DNA of 46,812 bases from Nitrososphaerales archaeon (GTDB lineage Archaea; Thermoproteota; Nitrososphaeria; Nitrososphaerales; Gagatemarchaeaceae): NCBI GenBank assembly GCA_014874415.1, contig JACWAI010000075.1, positions 1 to 46,812 on the forward strand, written 5' to 3'. Below are positions 8,065 to 16,167 of this stretch, in pieces. How positions within the stretch are numbered: the stretch's first letter is position 1; each line of letters opens with the position of its first letter. The notes under the pieces are model-generated. The model searched no databases and was not told where the DNA came from. It saw nothing but the letters and a program-made list of their open reading frames with translations. Made by a program: the position numbers and the translations under genes.

Positions 8065-8520
8065 TCACCTCGCGATGAGCACAGCGCAGGGCGAATGGTT
8101 GGCGAGCCCTGCGGAGACGCTGCCGAGTATGAGTTTCTTGAAGCCGGTCATTCCTCTTGTCCCGACAACGATTAGGTCCACCTTTTCTCTCGTCGCGATC
8201 TCGACAAGCGCTTCCACCACAGAGGGCGCTTCAACCAACTCCCCCTTTGCAGTGATGCCCTCGTCTCTCGCGAGCTGCAGGCCTTTGGATAGGACGGCTT
8301 GGGCCGAAGACTTCTTGGCTTCCTCCAGCTCCCGGTAGTCAGGGATTGGGACCCCTGAACTTGCGCTGAACCCGACGGCGGCCGGGGAGTAAACGTACAC
8401 CACCACAAGGTCGGACCCGTACTTTGTGGCCAGGGAGCAGGCCAGCTTGATGGCCTTGGCCGAATCGGTCGAGCCGTCGAAGGCAGCCAGCACCTTGTTG
8501 AACCCTCCCCCGGTGGACAT
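8065..8520 (-). CDS. Universal stress protein (UspA family)
   Basis: A 151-residue USP domain. The N-terminus NKVLAAFDGSTDSAKAIKLA carries the first strand and nucleotide-binding aspartate. The C-terminus VGTRGMTGFKKLILGSVS fits the G-x2-G-x9-G-[ST] ATP-binding pattern, so this is an ATP-binding type USP. A TATA-like box (8551-8559, reverse) lies about 36 nt upstream of the ATG. It is the first gene of a two-gene operon with the CBS protein. Function is general stress/metabolic signalling at family level only. Confidence 0.92.
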   Translation of the reverse strand: MSTGGGFNKVLAAFDGSTDSAKAIKLACSLATKYGSDLVVVYVYSPAAVGFSASSGVPIPDYRELEEAKKSSAQAVLSKGLQLARDEGITAKGELVEAPSVVEALVEIATREKVDLIVVGTRGMTGFKKLILGSVSAGLANHSPCAVLIAR

Positions 8521-8651
8521 CTTCTCTCAGTCCCCGATAGCACGCTGTTCCTATTTAATGCGCTCGGCCGATGGTTAAAGGTAAGTCTGTTGGCCACTCA
8601 ACCGACAGCTGAACTTCGAGCCACCAAATGTGAATTTTCTACCTCCTTGGT

Positions 8652-8660
8652 CGTTAAATC
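8652..8660 (+). promoter_or_regulatory. TATA box of tnpB
   Basis: cgttaaatc is centred 23 nt before the ATG at 8679, a position expected for a leaderless archaeal gene. Confidence 0.4.
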
Positions 8661-8678
8661 TTCCGTTCCCTTTGGCAC

Positions 8679-9937
8679 ATGTTGCAGGCTACCAAATCGG
8701 TCGTGCAGCCTTACAGAAGCGAAGCCGTCGACGGCCTGCTCGGTGAATGCCTCACCCTCACGTATAACGCGATGTGCTACGGAGAGGGGCACAATGTCAC
8801 CAATCGAAAAAAGATGAAGGAGTTCTACAGGTCGCTGAAGGAGGTCGAACTCCCGTCCTGCTACAAGCGGGCTGTAATCACCCGTGCGTGCGCCATCCTG
8901 AAGAGCAGGATGAAGAGCGAAAACCGAGGAGTGGAGACGAAGCACTCCAGACGGCTTAGGCCCATGGTCTGCATAACCTCCGGGTTCTTCGTCACTGCCA
9001 AGGGGAGGCTGTTCATACCTCTGAAGCGTGACGTCTACGTGGACGTCCTCCGAACCACCACGCCCGGGAGATGATCCGAGGCAGGAACCTCAGGAGCCTG
9101 ACCGTCACGCAAGACTCGCTGTCGCTGTGTTATTCGCAAGAGATCGGGGAGATTAGGGCGAAGACAGTCTATGGCGTGGACAGGAACGAGAAGAATCTCA
9201 CTTTCGGGAACGCGGAGCGCGTAATCCAGCTGGACATGTCGAAGACTGTCAGTATCAGGCAGACTACACGCGAGATAGTGGGGTCTTTCAAGAGGAACGA
9301 TGTTAGGATAAGAAGAAAGATCGCTTCGAAATATTGGAAGAGGGCGAACCACAGGACGGACCAGATACTTCACGCAGCCACTAACCTCGTAGTCGGCGTG
9401 GCTCTTAGGAGCGACGCCGCCATCGCCCTCGAAGACCTGAAGGACATCAGGAAGATGTACCAGAAGGGAAACGGGCAAGGAACGGGATACCGCTTCCGAC
9501 TGAACTCTTGGCCATACGGGAAGGCAGGGAAGATGCTGGAATACAAGTCGGCATGGAAGGGCGTCACCATAATCTCGCTTACAAAGTCTGAAACCAGAGG
9601 GTCCTCGTCGGTGCATCACGCGTGTGGGGAGAGGCTCCACAGACCCCAGAGGGGCGATGCTGTGCACGCGAGGATGCTCTGGTGCCAGAAATGTAAGGTG
9701 TGGGTGGACAGGGACGTGAACGCGGCCGTTGTCCTCTCGCAGAGGGGGCTGGCAAGGTTCGCCAGCTCCCTTCCCAGACCACAGGACGGCCCACAACCAA
9801 CTGTGGCCAGGGAAGAAGGGCTGGCAAGTGAAGCGATGAAGGGGAACGGGACGACGACCCTGATCCTCAGAGCAGATGCCAGCAAGTTGACTGGTGGCGC
9901 GGCGGTTGACAGACCGCCGAATGGCCCTACAAGTTGA
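8679..9937 (+). pseudogene. tnpB: IS200/IS605-family TnpB (OrfB), split by a frameshift
   Basis: Two overlapping frames, 8679-9074 (131 codons) and 9071-9937 (288 codons), together make one TnpB, the RNA-guided RuvC nuclease of IS200/IS605 elements. The first holds the N-terminal domain. The second holds RuvC-I (GVDRNEKNLTFG), RuvC-II (IALEDLKDIR) and RuvC-III (DRDVNAA), all with catalytic acidic residues intact. A Zn-finger pair CQKC precedes RuvC-III, but the first pair reads HHACG, with histidine in place of the first cysteine. Reading back from ATG 9071, the second frame continues NHHARE in place of the first frame's RTTTPGR, so one missing base near 9050 explains the split. There is no tnpA. 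The tail GLASEA...ILRADASK is typical of archaeal TnpB. Confidence 0.8.
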
Positions 9938-10130
9938 TAGAACCCGGCCGATTCCCATGGCTGAGAAACGAGAGTCTTCGTTCCCGAAGGCAGTACGCAG
10001 CTTCCCGATTCTCCGGTCCATGCTAAAGGGTGAGGGGTTCGACCGACATCGAGGGCTACTCCATGAAAGCGACCCCTGTGGCAGCGTTCGTCCCTAAAAC
10101 TGATTATCAGAAACGAAAATAGTCTCCGGC

Positions 10131-10140
10131 TATTATATAC
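10131..10140 (+). promoter_or_regulatory. TATA box upstream of the 4-TM protein gene
   Basis: tattatatac is the strongest TATA element in the window. Its centre is 27 nt upstream of the ATG at 10163, which predicts a leaderless transcript. It follows a relatively A/T-rich stretch (10095-10120). Confidence 0.7.
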
Positions 10141-10162
10141 CGGGCGAGAAGGGCAAGCATCC

Positions 10163-10717
10163 ATGGAAAACGCGATACGGACAACCCAAGGCAAGTGGGC
10201 CGGACGTTTCATCTTCGCATCGGTCATTCAGGGAATCATCGCGGTCATCGCGACCGTACTCATCATCGAACCCTGGTCCTTCTTCAACATCAACCTGTAT
10301 TATTCGCCAGCCAAGGTGATCGCTTCAAACGGAGCGGGAACTTGGATGTTCGCGGGCTACATATCATTCCTAGTGGTCGGGGTAGTGGCGACAGCCGTCA
10401 CAGCAGTCTTCTACTTCTACATCGAAGGCATCCAAGGCAAAGTGTACAAGGGATTCACCAACCTCCTCGCATGGGGGCACCTCCTCTTCATGAACATCGG
10501 CGTCGCAGGGGCAATGATCATAATGATGTATCAGGGCTACCTGGCAGGTGTGGCTGCTGCGCCAGTTTCGAGCGGCGGCCTCGGATATAACGCCGGACAG
10601 ATCCACGTAAACATCCTTGCATGGACTGTGAACCCAATCGGGGGCCTCATTCTCCTCGCTTCAATCGGCGCGCTCTTGGGCGGTCTAGGATACCTGGTAA
10701 GAAGCAGGACCAATTAG
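10163..10717 (+). CDS. Four-helix membrane protein, unknown function
   Basis: A 184-residue integral membrane protein with about four transmembrane helices (roughly residues 14-36, 58-84, 98-125 and 148-178). Two histidines lie at the ends of helices, in LLAWGHLLFMN (H106) and GQIHVNILAW (H148). This layout recalls small haem-binding or haem-copper-oxidase subunit I-like proteins, but the resemblance is weak and I do not assign a family. The start is supported by an excellent TATA box and the end by a hairpin plus T-run (10701-10740), so it is a monocistronic, probably well-expressed gene. It is bordered by the TnpB element upstream and a transcriptional regulator downstream. Confidence 0.85.
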   Translation: MENAIRTTQGKWAGRFIFASVIQGIIAVIATVLIIEPWSFFNINLYYSPAKVIASNGAGTWMFAGYISFLVVGVVATAVTAVFYFYIEGIQGKVYKGFTNLLAWGHLLFMNIGVAGAMIIMMYQGYLAGVAAAPVSSGGLGYNAGQIHVNILAWTVNPIGGLILLASIGALLGGLGYLVRSRTN

Positions 10718-10740
10718 GCCCTGCTTCGCCTCTGTTTTTT
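10701..10740 (+). terminator. Hairpin followed by T6 run
   Basis: The perfect 8-bp inverted repeat gaagcagg (10701-10708) / cctgcttc (10720-10727) is followed at 10735-10740 by six T residues. The left arm lies in the last codons of the membrane protein gene and the stop codon is in the loop. It looks like an intrinsic terminator. In archaea the T-run alone can be enough. Confidence 0.6.
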
Positions 10741-10797
10741 CAGTGCTCTACGAGAGCAGAATAAACTCAAATAAGCTAGAGAATCGTTTTCAAGCGT

Positions 10798-11160
10798 TTG
10801 GAGATAACAGACCAGTCCCGCATCCAGGCGCTGGTGGAGGGACTGGCAGACGAGTACTCGAGAAAGATCCTACTCTCCGCCATCCCGAAAGCGAAGTCCG
10901 TAGAAGACATGAGCAGGGAGAACGACATCCCTCTGAGCACCTGCTACAGAAGGGTGCACGAGCTGCTCAACAGCCAGATCCTGGTTGTAGAGAAGATCAT
11001 AGTCACCCCCGACGGCAAGAAGTATGAACTCCTCAGGAGCGCCTACAAGGCTGTGAACGTCTCCTTCGACGGCGGCGTGATGAAGGTGGACGCCCTCATC
11101 AACGAAGACGTCGCAGATAAGCTGAGGCGCCTGTGGATGACAATGCGGGAGACGAAGTAA
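10798..11160 (+). CDS. ArsR-like winged helix-turn-helix transcriptional regulator
   Basis: A 120-residue DNA-binding protein. Residues about 8-75 form a winged helix: LADEYSRKILLSAI, then the recognition region SVEDMSRENDIPLSTCYRRVHEL, then the wing ILVVEKIIVTPDGKKYELLRS. A C-terminal dimerisation segment follows (VADKLRRLWMTMRE). There are no CxC-type metal ligands, so metal sensing is not indicated. The TTG at 10798 is preceded by a TATA-like caaataagc (10768-10776), 26 nt upstream, which supports a leaderless TTG start. The next gene encodes a small DUF7521-like membrane protein, a pairing I recall from haloarchaea. Confidence 0.83.
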   Translation: MEITDQSRIQALVEGLADEYSRKILLSAIPKAKSVEDMSRENDIPLSTCYRRVHELLNSQILVVEKIIVTPDGKKYELLRSAYKAVNVSFDGGVMKVDALINEDVADKLRRLWMTMRETK

Positions 11161-11221
11161 TTGCCAACCCTTGGAATCGTTCTCAACTCCTTAAAGCGAG
11201 GTGGAGGTGAGAGCTGTTAGA

Positions 11222-11497
11222 ATGGACCTGATATATCTCGACGTAGCGCAGGTGCTGATCCTCGTCTTCGGCGGGGTGGTGGTATACTTCGCCTCCCGTG
11301 CCTATGGGAGGACGAAGAGCGTCGCCATGCTCCTCCTTGGGCTGGGCTTCGCTTGCGTAGCATTGGGAGCCCTCGCCGCGGGGATCCTCTACAACCTGAA
11401 CACGGGAGACCTGAGCACGCCAATCACGGTGCAGGCGTACAGCCAGGTTGTGGGATTCCTCTTCATAGTGTATTCGCTCGCAAAGGCGAAGAGCTGA
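11222..11497 (+). CDS. Small membrane protein, DUF7521-like
   Basis: A 91-residue protein with three predicted transmembrane helices: VAQVLILVFGGVVVYFASRA, then SVAMLLLGLGFACVALGALAAG, then SQVVGFLFIVYSLA near the C-terminus. The arrangement, with the charged AYGRTK loop after helix one, resembles DUF7521 proteins, which occur next to HTH regulators in archaea. The ATG at 11222 is preferred over the upstream GTG at 11201 because a TATA-like ccttaaagc (11189-11197) is 29 nt upstream of it. Function is unknown. It could act as a membrane partner of the ArsR-like regulator, which is inference from adjacency. Confidence 0.72.
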   Translation: MDLIYLDVAQVLILVFGGVVVYFASRAYGRTKSVAMLLLGLGFACVALGALAAGILYNLNTGDLSTPITVQAYSQVVGFLFIVYSLAKAKS

Positions 11498-11603
11498 ACG
11501 GCGCGGAAGGAACAATAATGCGACGATGAAAGCGGCCCGGTTCCAGGATTGGGAATCGTGAGGTCGGCTTTTAACCACGCTGATTCCCCGCAGCCGTGAG
11601 CTC

Positions 11604-14288
11604 ATGATAGAAAGGTTCGAAGGGGATGTCGTGCTGAAGGACGGCTCCCTCGTCCACATCAGGCGCGCAACTGACGAAGACGCGAAGCCGCTTGAAGAGT
11701 TTCTTGACGGACTGTCAGAAGGGTCGCTGGGCTCAAGGTTCCCCAGGAAGGTTTCCCGGGGAGGAGAGCTGCTTTCCGAGGTCATGCCCTCGGCCGTACA
11801 GTTCACACTGGTTGCCGAGAGGGAACGCAAGATCGTAGCCGAGGCTGACTACAAGACAAAAGGGCCAGACACCGGCCACGTCGGGGTCATAGTCGCCGAC
11901 GCGCTCCAGCGCAAGGGGCTTGGCACCATCCTTCTCGCCCAGGTCTCCCAATCGGCCGCCGACTCGGGGATCACGACCTTCACCATAACCACTCCTGCCA
12001 CGACCCATTACAAGCTTGACTTCGTGGAGGAAATGGGATATCCGACCCAAGTCGGAGCGCCTCCGGGCTTTGTCCAGCTCACCTTCCCGACCTCGATAAC
12101 CCCGTCGGGGCTGGAGGCGTTCGAGAAGAGCGAAGCCGTTTCCACGTCGGCAGCCGTGAAGCGCTTTCTCAGTCCGCGGAGCATCGCTGTGATAGGTGCG
12201 TCCAGGGAGAAAGACTCGATCGGAGGGGCCCTTTTCTCCAACATACTCGAGGGAGGTTTCAGGGGACCAGTCTATCCTGTCAACAGGGAGGCACCTTTCG
12301 TCCAGTCTGTGACGGCATATCGGTCCGTGCTGGAATGCCCTGGAAGAGTGGATCTTGCGATAGTCGTCGTCCCCGCTAGGTATGTGGCGGCGACAGTGAG
12401 GGAGTGCGCCCAGAAGGGGGCCCCTGCCGTCGTTGTCATCTCATCGGGTTTCGCCGAGGTCGGAGGGGAAGGCCTTGGACTGCAGGAAGAGCTCGTTCAG
12501 GTCTGCAGAGACTCGGGGATCAGGCTGATAGGCCCGAACTGCATGGGGATCATAAACGCAGACCCTGAAGTGAGCCTCAACGGCCAGTTCGCGCCCACCA
12601 GGCCGACGACAGGGGGCATTGGGTTCCTTTCGCAGTCGGGGGCCCTCGGTTACGCCATCATAGACCAGATGGGGAAACTGGGGCTGGGGATGTCCAGCTT
12701 TGTCTCTGTCGGGAACAAGGCAGACGTCTCCGGCAACGACCTTATCCAATACTGGGAGAGCGACGAGAGGACCAACGTCCTCCTCCTCCACATCGAGTCA
12801 TTCGGCAATCCAAGGAAGTTCGCGAGGCTCGCGAAGAGGATAGCAAGGACCAAGCCCATCGTGGTGGTCAAGAGCGGGCGCACTTCGGCTGGGTTCAGGG
12901 GGACTCAGTCCCATACTGGAGCCATCGTGGCCGCCTCCGATGTGACCGTCGACGCGCTGTTCAGGCAGTCAGGGGTGTCTAGGACGGACACCCTGGAAGA
13001 GATGTTCGACCTTGCTGCTCTCTTCTCGACCCAGCCCCTTCCGAGAGGGAACAGGGTGGCCATAGTAACCAACGCCGGGGGACCAGGGATACTTGCGGCC
13101 GATGCGTGCGAAGCGCAGGGGCTAAGAGTTCTGGAACTGAGCGAGGCTACTAGGTCTGAACTGAGGAAGTTCCTCCTTCCCATCGCGGGAACAAGCAATC
13201 CCGTCGACATGACTTCGGTCGCGTCGGCAGGGGACTATCATCGTGCGATTCGAGCCGTTTCAGACGACCCGAACGTGGACGCACTTATCGTGATTTTCAT
13301 CCCTCCGATAGCCGTGGAGACCGAGGACGTCGCTTCGGAGATAGTTCTTGCCGCAGACGAGCTCAAAGGAAGAATCCCGGTGGTTGCGACATTCATGGCC
13401 GCCAAAGGGATCTCCGGCCAACTAACGGGGAAATCGACCAGCGTGCCCGCATTTCCCTTCCCCGAATCGGCGGCTCGCGCCTTGGCCCAGGCCGCGGCGC
13501 GCAGGAGATGGCTGGACGCACCCAGAGGAAAGGTGCCCCAGTTCCCTGCCATCAGGAGGCTTGAAGCGGCGGCTGTTGTCTCAAGGGCTCTCGCTGAGGG
13601 GCGAGGATGGCTCGACAACGCCGAAACCCACGAGCTCCTGGACTGTTATGGGATCAGGGAAGTGAAGAGCGTCAGGGCGAAGACCCCCGAGGCTGCCGCC
13701 GGAGCCGCCAGGGAGTTCCGGGGGAAGGTGGTTTTGAAAGCGCTGGCGCCCGGCCTGGTGCACAAGTCGGAGCTCGGGGCAGTCATCGTGGGCCTCGAGG
13801 CAGCCGAGGTCGACTCGTCAGCCAGACGGATAGAGGATAGGCTGCGCCAAGGAGGGATCCTCGATGCGGAGTTCCTCATCCAGGAGATGGTCGAAGACGC
13901 GGCCGAAACATTCGTCGGAGTGACAAACGACCCGAACTTCGGGCCGCTAATCGCCTGCGGCGCCGGGGGCACATTGGTGGAACTCATCAAGGACGTCTCC
14001 GTCAGGCTCACCCCCCTTACTGACGTGGACGCCTCGGAGATGATCAGGTCACTGAAGACGTTCCCCGTCCTGGACGGATACAGGGGAGGGCCGAAGAGGG
14101 ACGTCGAAGCCCTTGAGCAGCTCACGCTCAGATTGAGCGCCCTGGTCGAAGACATCCCTGAGGTGGCGGAGCTAGACCTGAACCCTGTTTTCGTGCTAGA
14201 TGAGGGGCAGGGAGCAGTGGTGGCGGACGCCAGGGTAAGGGTCGTTGAAAGCCAAAACCAGCTCCCTCTAGGCGCCAAGAAAAGATAG
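11604..14288 (+). CDS. GNAT acetyltransferase fused to ADP-forming acyl-CoA synthetase
   Basis: An 894-residue fusion. Residues about 1-170 form a GNAT domain with the acetyl-CoA loop ALQRKGLGTILLAQ. Residues about 180-300 form the CoA-binding domain (SPRSIAVIGASREKDSIGG). The succinyl-CoA-ligase-like domains follow with SQSGALGYAI and SHTGAIVAASDVT, the histidine in the latter aligning with the phosphohistidine loop. The C-terminal ATP-grasp domain (about 670-885) has KVVLKALAPGLVHKSELGAV and ELDLNPVFV. It could conserve energy by converting acyl-CoA plus ADP to acid plus ATP, or act as a Pat-type lysine acetyltransferase. A TATA-like element lies at 11569-11576, about 32 nt upstream of the ATG. 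Confidence 0.92.
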   Translation: MIERFEGDVVLKDGSLVHIRRATDEDAKPLEEFLDGLSEGSLGSRFPRKVSRGGELLSEVMPSAVQFTLVAERERKIVAEADYKTKGPDTGHVGVIVADALQRKGLGTILLAQVSQSAADSGITTFTITTPATTHYKLDFVEEMGYPTQVGAPPGFVQLTFPTSITPSGLEAFEKSEAVSTSAAVKRFLSPRSIAVIGASREKDSIGGALFSNILEGGFRGPVYPVNREAPFVQSVTAYRSVLECPGRVDLAIVVVPARYVAATVRECAQKGAPAVVVISSGFAEVGGEGLGLQEELVQVCRDSGIRLIGPNCMGIINADPEVSLNGQFAPTRPTTGGIGFLSQSGALGYAIIDQMGKLGLGMSSFVSVGNKADVSGNDLIQYWESDERTNVLLLHIESFGNPRKFARLAKRIARTKPIVVVKSGRTSAGFRGTQSHTGAIVAASDVTVDALFRQSGVSRTDTLEEMFDLAALFSTQPLPRGNRVAIVTNAGGPGILAADACEAQGLRVLELSEATRSELRKFLLPIAGTSNPVDMTSVASAGDYHRAIRAVSDDPNVDALIVIFIPPIAVETEDVASEIVLAADELKGRIPVVATFMAAKGISGQLTGKSTSVPAFPFPESAARALAQAAARRRWLDAPRGKVPQFPAIRRLEAAAVVSRALAEGRGWLDNAETHELLDCYGIREVKSVRAKTPEAAAGAAREFRGKVVLKALAPGLVHKSELGAVIVGLEAAEVDSSARRIEDRLRQGGILDAEFLIQEMVEDAAETFVGVTNDPNFGPLIACGAGGTLVELIKDVSVRLTPLTDVDASEMIRSLKTFPVLDGYRGGPKRDVEALEQLTLRLSALVEDIPEVAELDLNPVFVLDEGQGAVVADARVRVVESQNQLPLGAKKR

Positions 14289-14326
14289 TGCTTAAGACCC
14301 GAACTCTGGACTGGCCGAGCAGTTCG

Positions 14327-15304
14327 ATGCGCCACAGGACAAGCGTTGGTATGAGCTCGGCTGGAGTAGTCGTCGTCCTCATGCTCTTAATCCTCGCCGC
14401 CGTGGGTGTCGTATACGTCTCGTCGACCCAGAGCACCTCTGACCAGATCAGCTCCCAGAACCAGCAGATATCGACTCTGGAGTCCGAGCTGCAGCAGCTC
14501 GCGTCGAGGTTCTCGCTCGGCCAGGGCACAGCGGGTGCGAACCTGACCCTCCCGGTGATGAATCAGGCCCCCGCCATTAGGACCATAAGGGAAACATGGT
14601 ACCTGTCGCCCTCAGCGCACCAGGACAGGTTCGACCCATCGTTCATAATAGTTAACCAGGGGGACACGGTCCGCCTTACACTCATCGACAACGACACGGT
14701 CGCCCATGACTTCGTGATCGGTCCTCCCTACAAGATTAACGTAAACGCCACCGTTCCAGGACTGATCAACGATCTCACTGGACAGATGTTCACAACCCCT
14801 TCGAGGAACAACTCGCCAGGAGTCGTTGTGACTGGAGTGAAGGGGAACGTGACGGCGACGTACACCTTCATCGCTTCATACTCGGGAATCTACGAGTTCG
14901 TTTGCACTTACCACGCGCAGGTAGGCATGATAGGGTACCTGGTGGTGCTTCCCAACGCCGCCTTCAAGCAGTCCACGACGACCACGATTGCAACCTCGAC
15001 AGCCGCAAGCGCAGTGGCGGTGAGCATCGCATCGGGCCAGACGAACTACCCGAACAAGGGCTTCACTCCTGACAACATAACGGTGGTCATTGGCATGAAT
15101 AACACGGTCACCTGGACTAACAACGACGTGAACACCCATACGGTCACCTCCTCTACCGTACCGTCGGGAGTTTCCCCCTTCGATTCAGGGTATCTCGACA
15201 CGGGCGCGACGTTCACTTACACGTTTACAGTCGCCGGGACCTATGAGTACCACTGCCAGCTACATCCGTGGATGACCGGGTTCGTAATCGTGAAGTCTGG
15301 CTAG
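14327..15304 (+). CDS. Membrane-anchored protein with two cupredoxin (blue copper) domains
   Basis: A 325-residue protein with an N-terminal transmembrane segment (VVVVLMLLILAAVGVVYV), so both copper domains face outward. A short coiled-coil-like stretch (SQNQQISTLESELQQL) follows. Cupredoxin one (about residues 75-205) has AHDF and the ligand motif C-x2-H-x4-M in CTYHAQVGM. Cupredoxin two (about 235-325) has NTHTV and C-x2-H-x2-M in CQLHPWM, as in plastocyanin/amicyanin-like proteins. A Thr/Ser/Ala-rich linker joins them. It probably transfers electrons at the cell surface, for example to a terminal oxidase. The frame is open from GTG 14288, but ATG 14327 lies about 34 nt after the TATA-like tgcttaag and is preferred. 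Confidence 0.88.
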   Translation: MRHRTSVGMSSAGVVVVLMLLILAAVGVVYVSSTQSTSDQISSQNQQISTLESELQQLASRFSLGQGTAGANLTLPVMNQAPAIRTIRETWYLSPSAHQDRFDPSFIIVNQGDTVRLTLIDNDTVAHDFVIGPPYKINVNATVPGLINDLTGQMFTTPSRNNSPGVVVTGVKGNVTATYTFIASYSGIYEFVCTYHAQVGMIGYLVVLPNAAFKQSTTTTIATSTAASAVAVSIASGQTNYPNKGFTPDNITVVIGMNNTVTWTNNDVNTHTVTSSTVPSGVSPFDSGYLDTGATFTYTFTVAGTYEYHCQLHPWMTGFVIVKSG

Positions 15305-15705
15305 CGCAGAGCTTCGGCCTGGATTATTTCGGACAGCTTCTGGAAGTATAGGCGCGTCGCCAGCGGCATCCCGTCGAGGTTCCTGTCGATCGCCTCTGTC
15401 ACGTACCTTATGGCCCGCCTTGACGTCTTGAACTCGAACTTCATTGGCAGGATGGGGTCCTGGATGACGTCGATCGAATCGGTCAGATAGGAAGGAGCCT
15501 CCGCCCTGGCGTCGCTAGCTATCTTCTGGTACCACCCAGAAAGGACGTTGGGGTCGAGCCCCAGTTTCAGGTCCTCGATCTCCTGGAGGAGCTTGTTAAG
15601 CACCAGCATCTCTTCATTGGCCAATGTTGTCCCCTGGATGTGACGTAGCCGCGCCTCGTTTAAGGAAAAGTGTGTAAAGATGTTGTTGCCGGTGTCTAAC
15701 TGCAC
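15301..15705 (-). CDS. Hypothetical alpha-helical protein
   Basis: A 134-residue protein predicted to be almost entirely helical (LANEEMLVLNKLLQEIEDLKLGL, and MPLATRLYFQKLSEIIQAEALR at the end). There is no transmembrane segment and there are no cysteines. I do not recognise a family. The start overlaps the 3' end of the upstream zinc-ribbon gene by 10 bases, so the two are co-transcribed. Its stop is shared with the convergent cupredoxin gene on CTAG (15301-15304). Function is unknown. Confidence 0.75.
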   Translation of the reverse strand: MQLDTGNNIFTHFSLNEARLRHIQGTTLANEEMLVLNKLLQEIEDLKLGLDPNVLSGWYQKIASDARAEAPSYLTDSIDVIQDPILPMKFEFKTSRRAIRYVTEAIDRNLDGMPLATRLYFQKLSEIIQAEALR

Positions 15706-16109
15706 CTCATTTCAAAAATCTCCGTCTTCTCGTACTCGGCTTCCCAGAGGTGGGTGCTGTTCCTTCCTCTGCGGACCGCGAGGAGGGTATAGCCATCGGG
15801 CGCCTGCTTGTATGCCCTCTCGAGTATGGAGATGGCCGGCTCGGCGTCTTCATCGAAGTTCTTGACGATGTGCTGCCTGTACTTTTCAACTTCTTTCATG
15901 TAGTCTGCCAGGCAGAGGGTTTTTCCCTGGAGCCGGGCGGAAGTAATCAGCTTCACCTCGTTTCCGCATGCGCCGCACTTCACCCTGGTCATTCCGTCGT
16001 TGAGGCAGACCCTGCCTACTCCTACGACCATGGGGAACGTCCCCGGCTGGCTCTCCTGGGCCCCGCACAGGGCGCATTTTGCGAGCCCTTTGGAAGATGA
16101 ATGCTGCAT
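15696..16109 (-). CDS. Zinc-ribbon protein, unknown function
   Basis: A 137-residue protein with two C-x2-C pairs in the first half: CALCGAQ (about residues 12-18) and CGACGNE (about 45-51), with further cysteines at VCLND and LCLADY. These could form one or two zinc ribbons. The second half is helical (YMKEVEKYRQHIVKNF) and ends in a short strand region. The ATG at 16109 is chosen because a TATA-like element lies exactly 29 nt upstream. The longer frame would run into the divergent gene. It is co-transcribed with the helical protein gene at 15301. No function can be assigned. Confidence 0.75.
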   Translation of the reverse strand: MQHSSSKGLAKCALCGAQESQPGTFPMVVGVGRVCLNDGMTRVKCGACGNEVKLITSARLQGKTLCLADYMKEVEKYRQHIVKNFDEDAEPAISILERAYKQAPDGYTLLAVRRGRNSTHLWEAEYEKTEIFEMRCS

Positions 16110-16133
16110 CGTAAAATCGAACAGGCTACGAAC

Positions 16134-16143
16134 CAATTTAAGG
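16134..16143. promoter_or_regulatory. Shared bidirectional TATA box between divergent genes at 16109 and 16168
   Basis: caatttaagg (aaccaatttaaggtt in context) is nearly palindromic. Its centre (about 16138) is 29-30 nt from the minus-strand ATG at 16109 and from the plus-strand ATG at 16168. No second TATA-like element is visible in this 58-nt gap, so one element probably drives both leaderless genes. Confidence 0.55.
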
Positions 16144-16167
16144 TTGCCTCGGCGGAGAGGCGTTTCA

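Noticed and set aside
9035-10021. 328-codon minus-strand frame opposite tnpB
   Set aside because: No recognisable domain, and the plus strand carries intact RuvC motifs.
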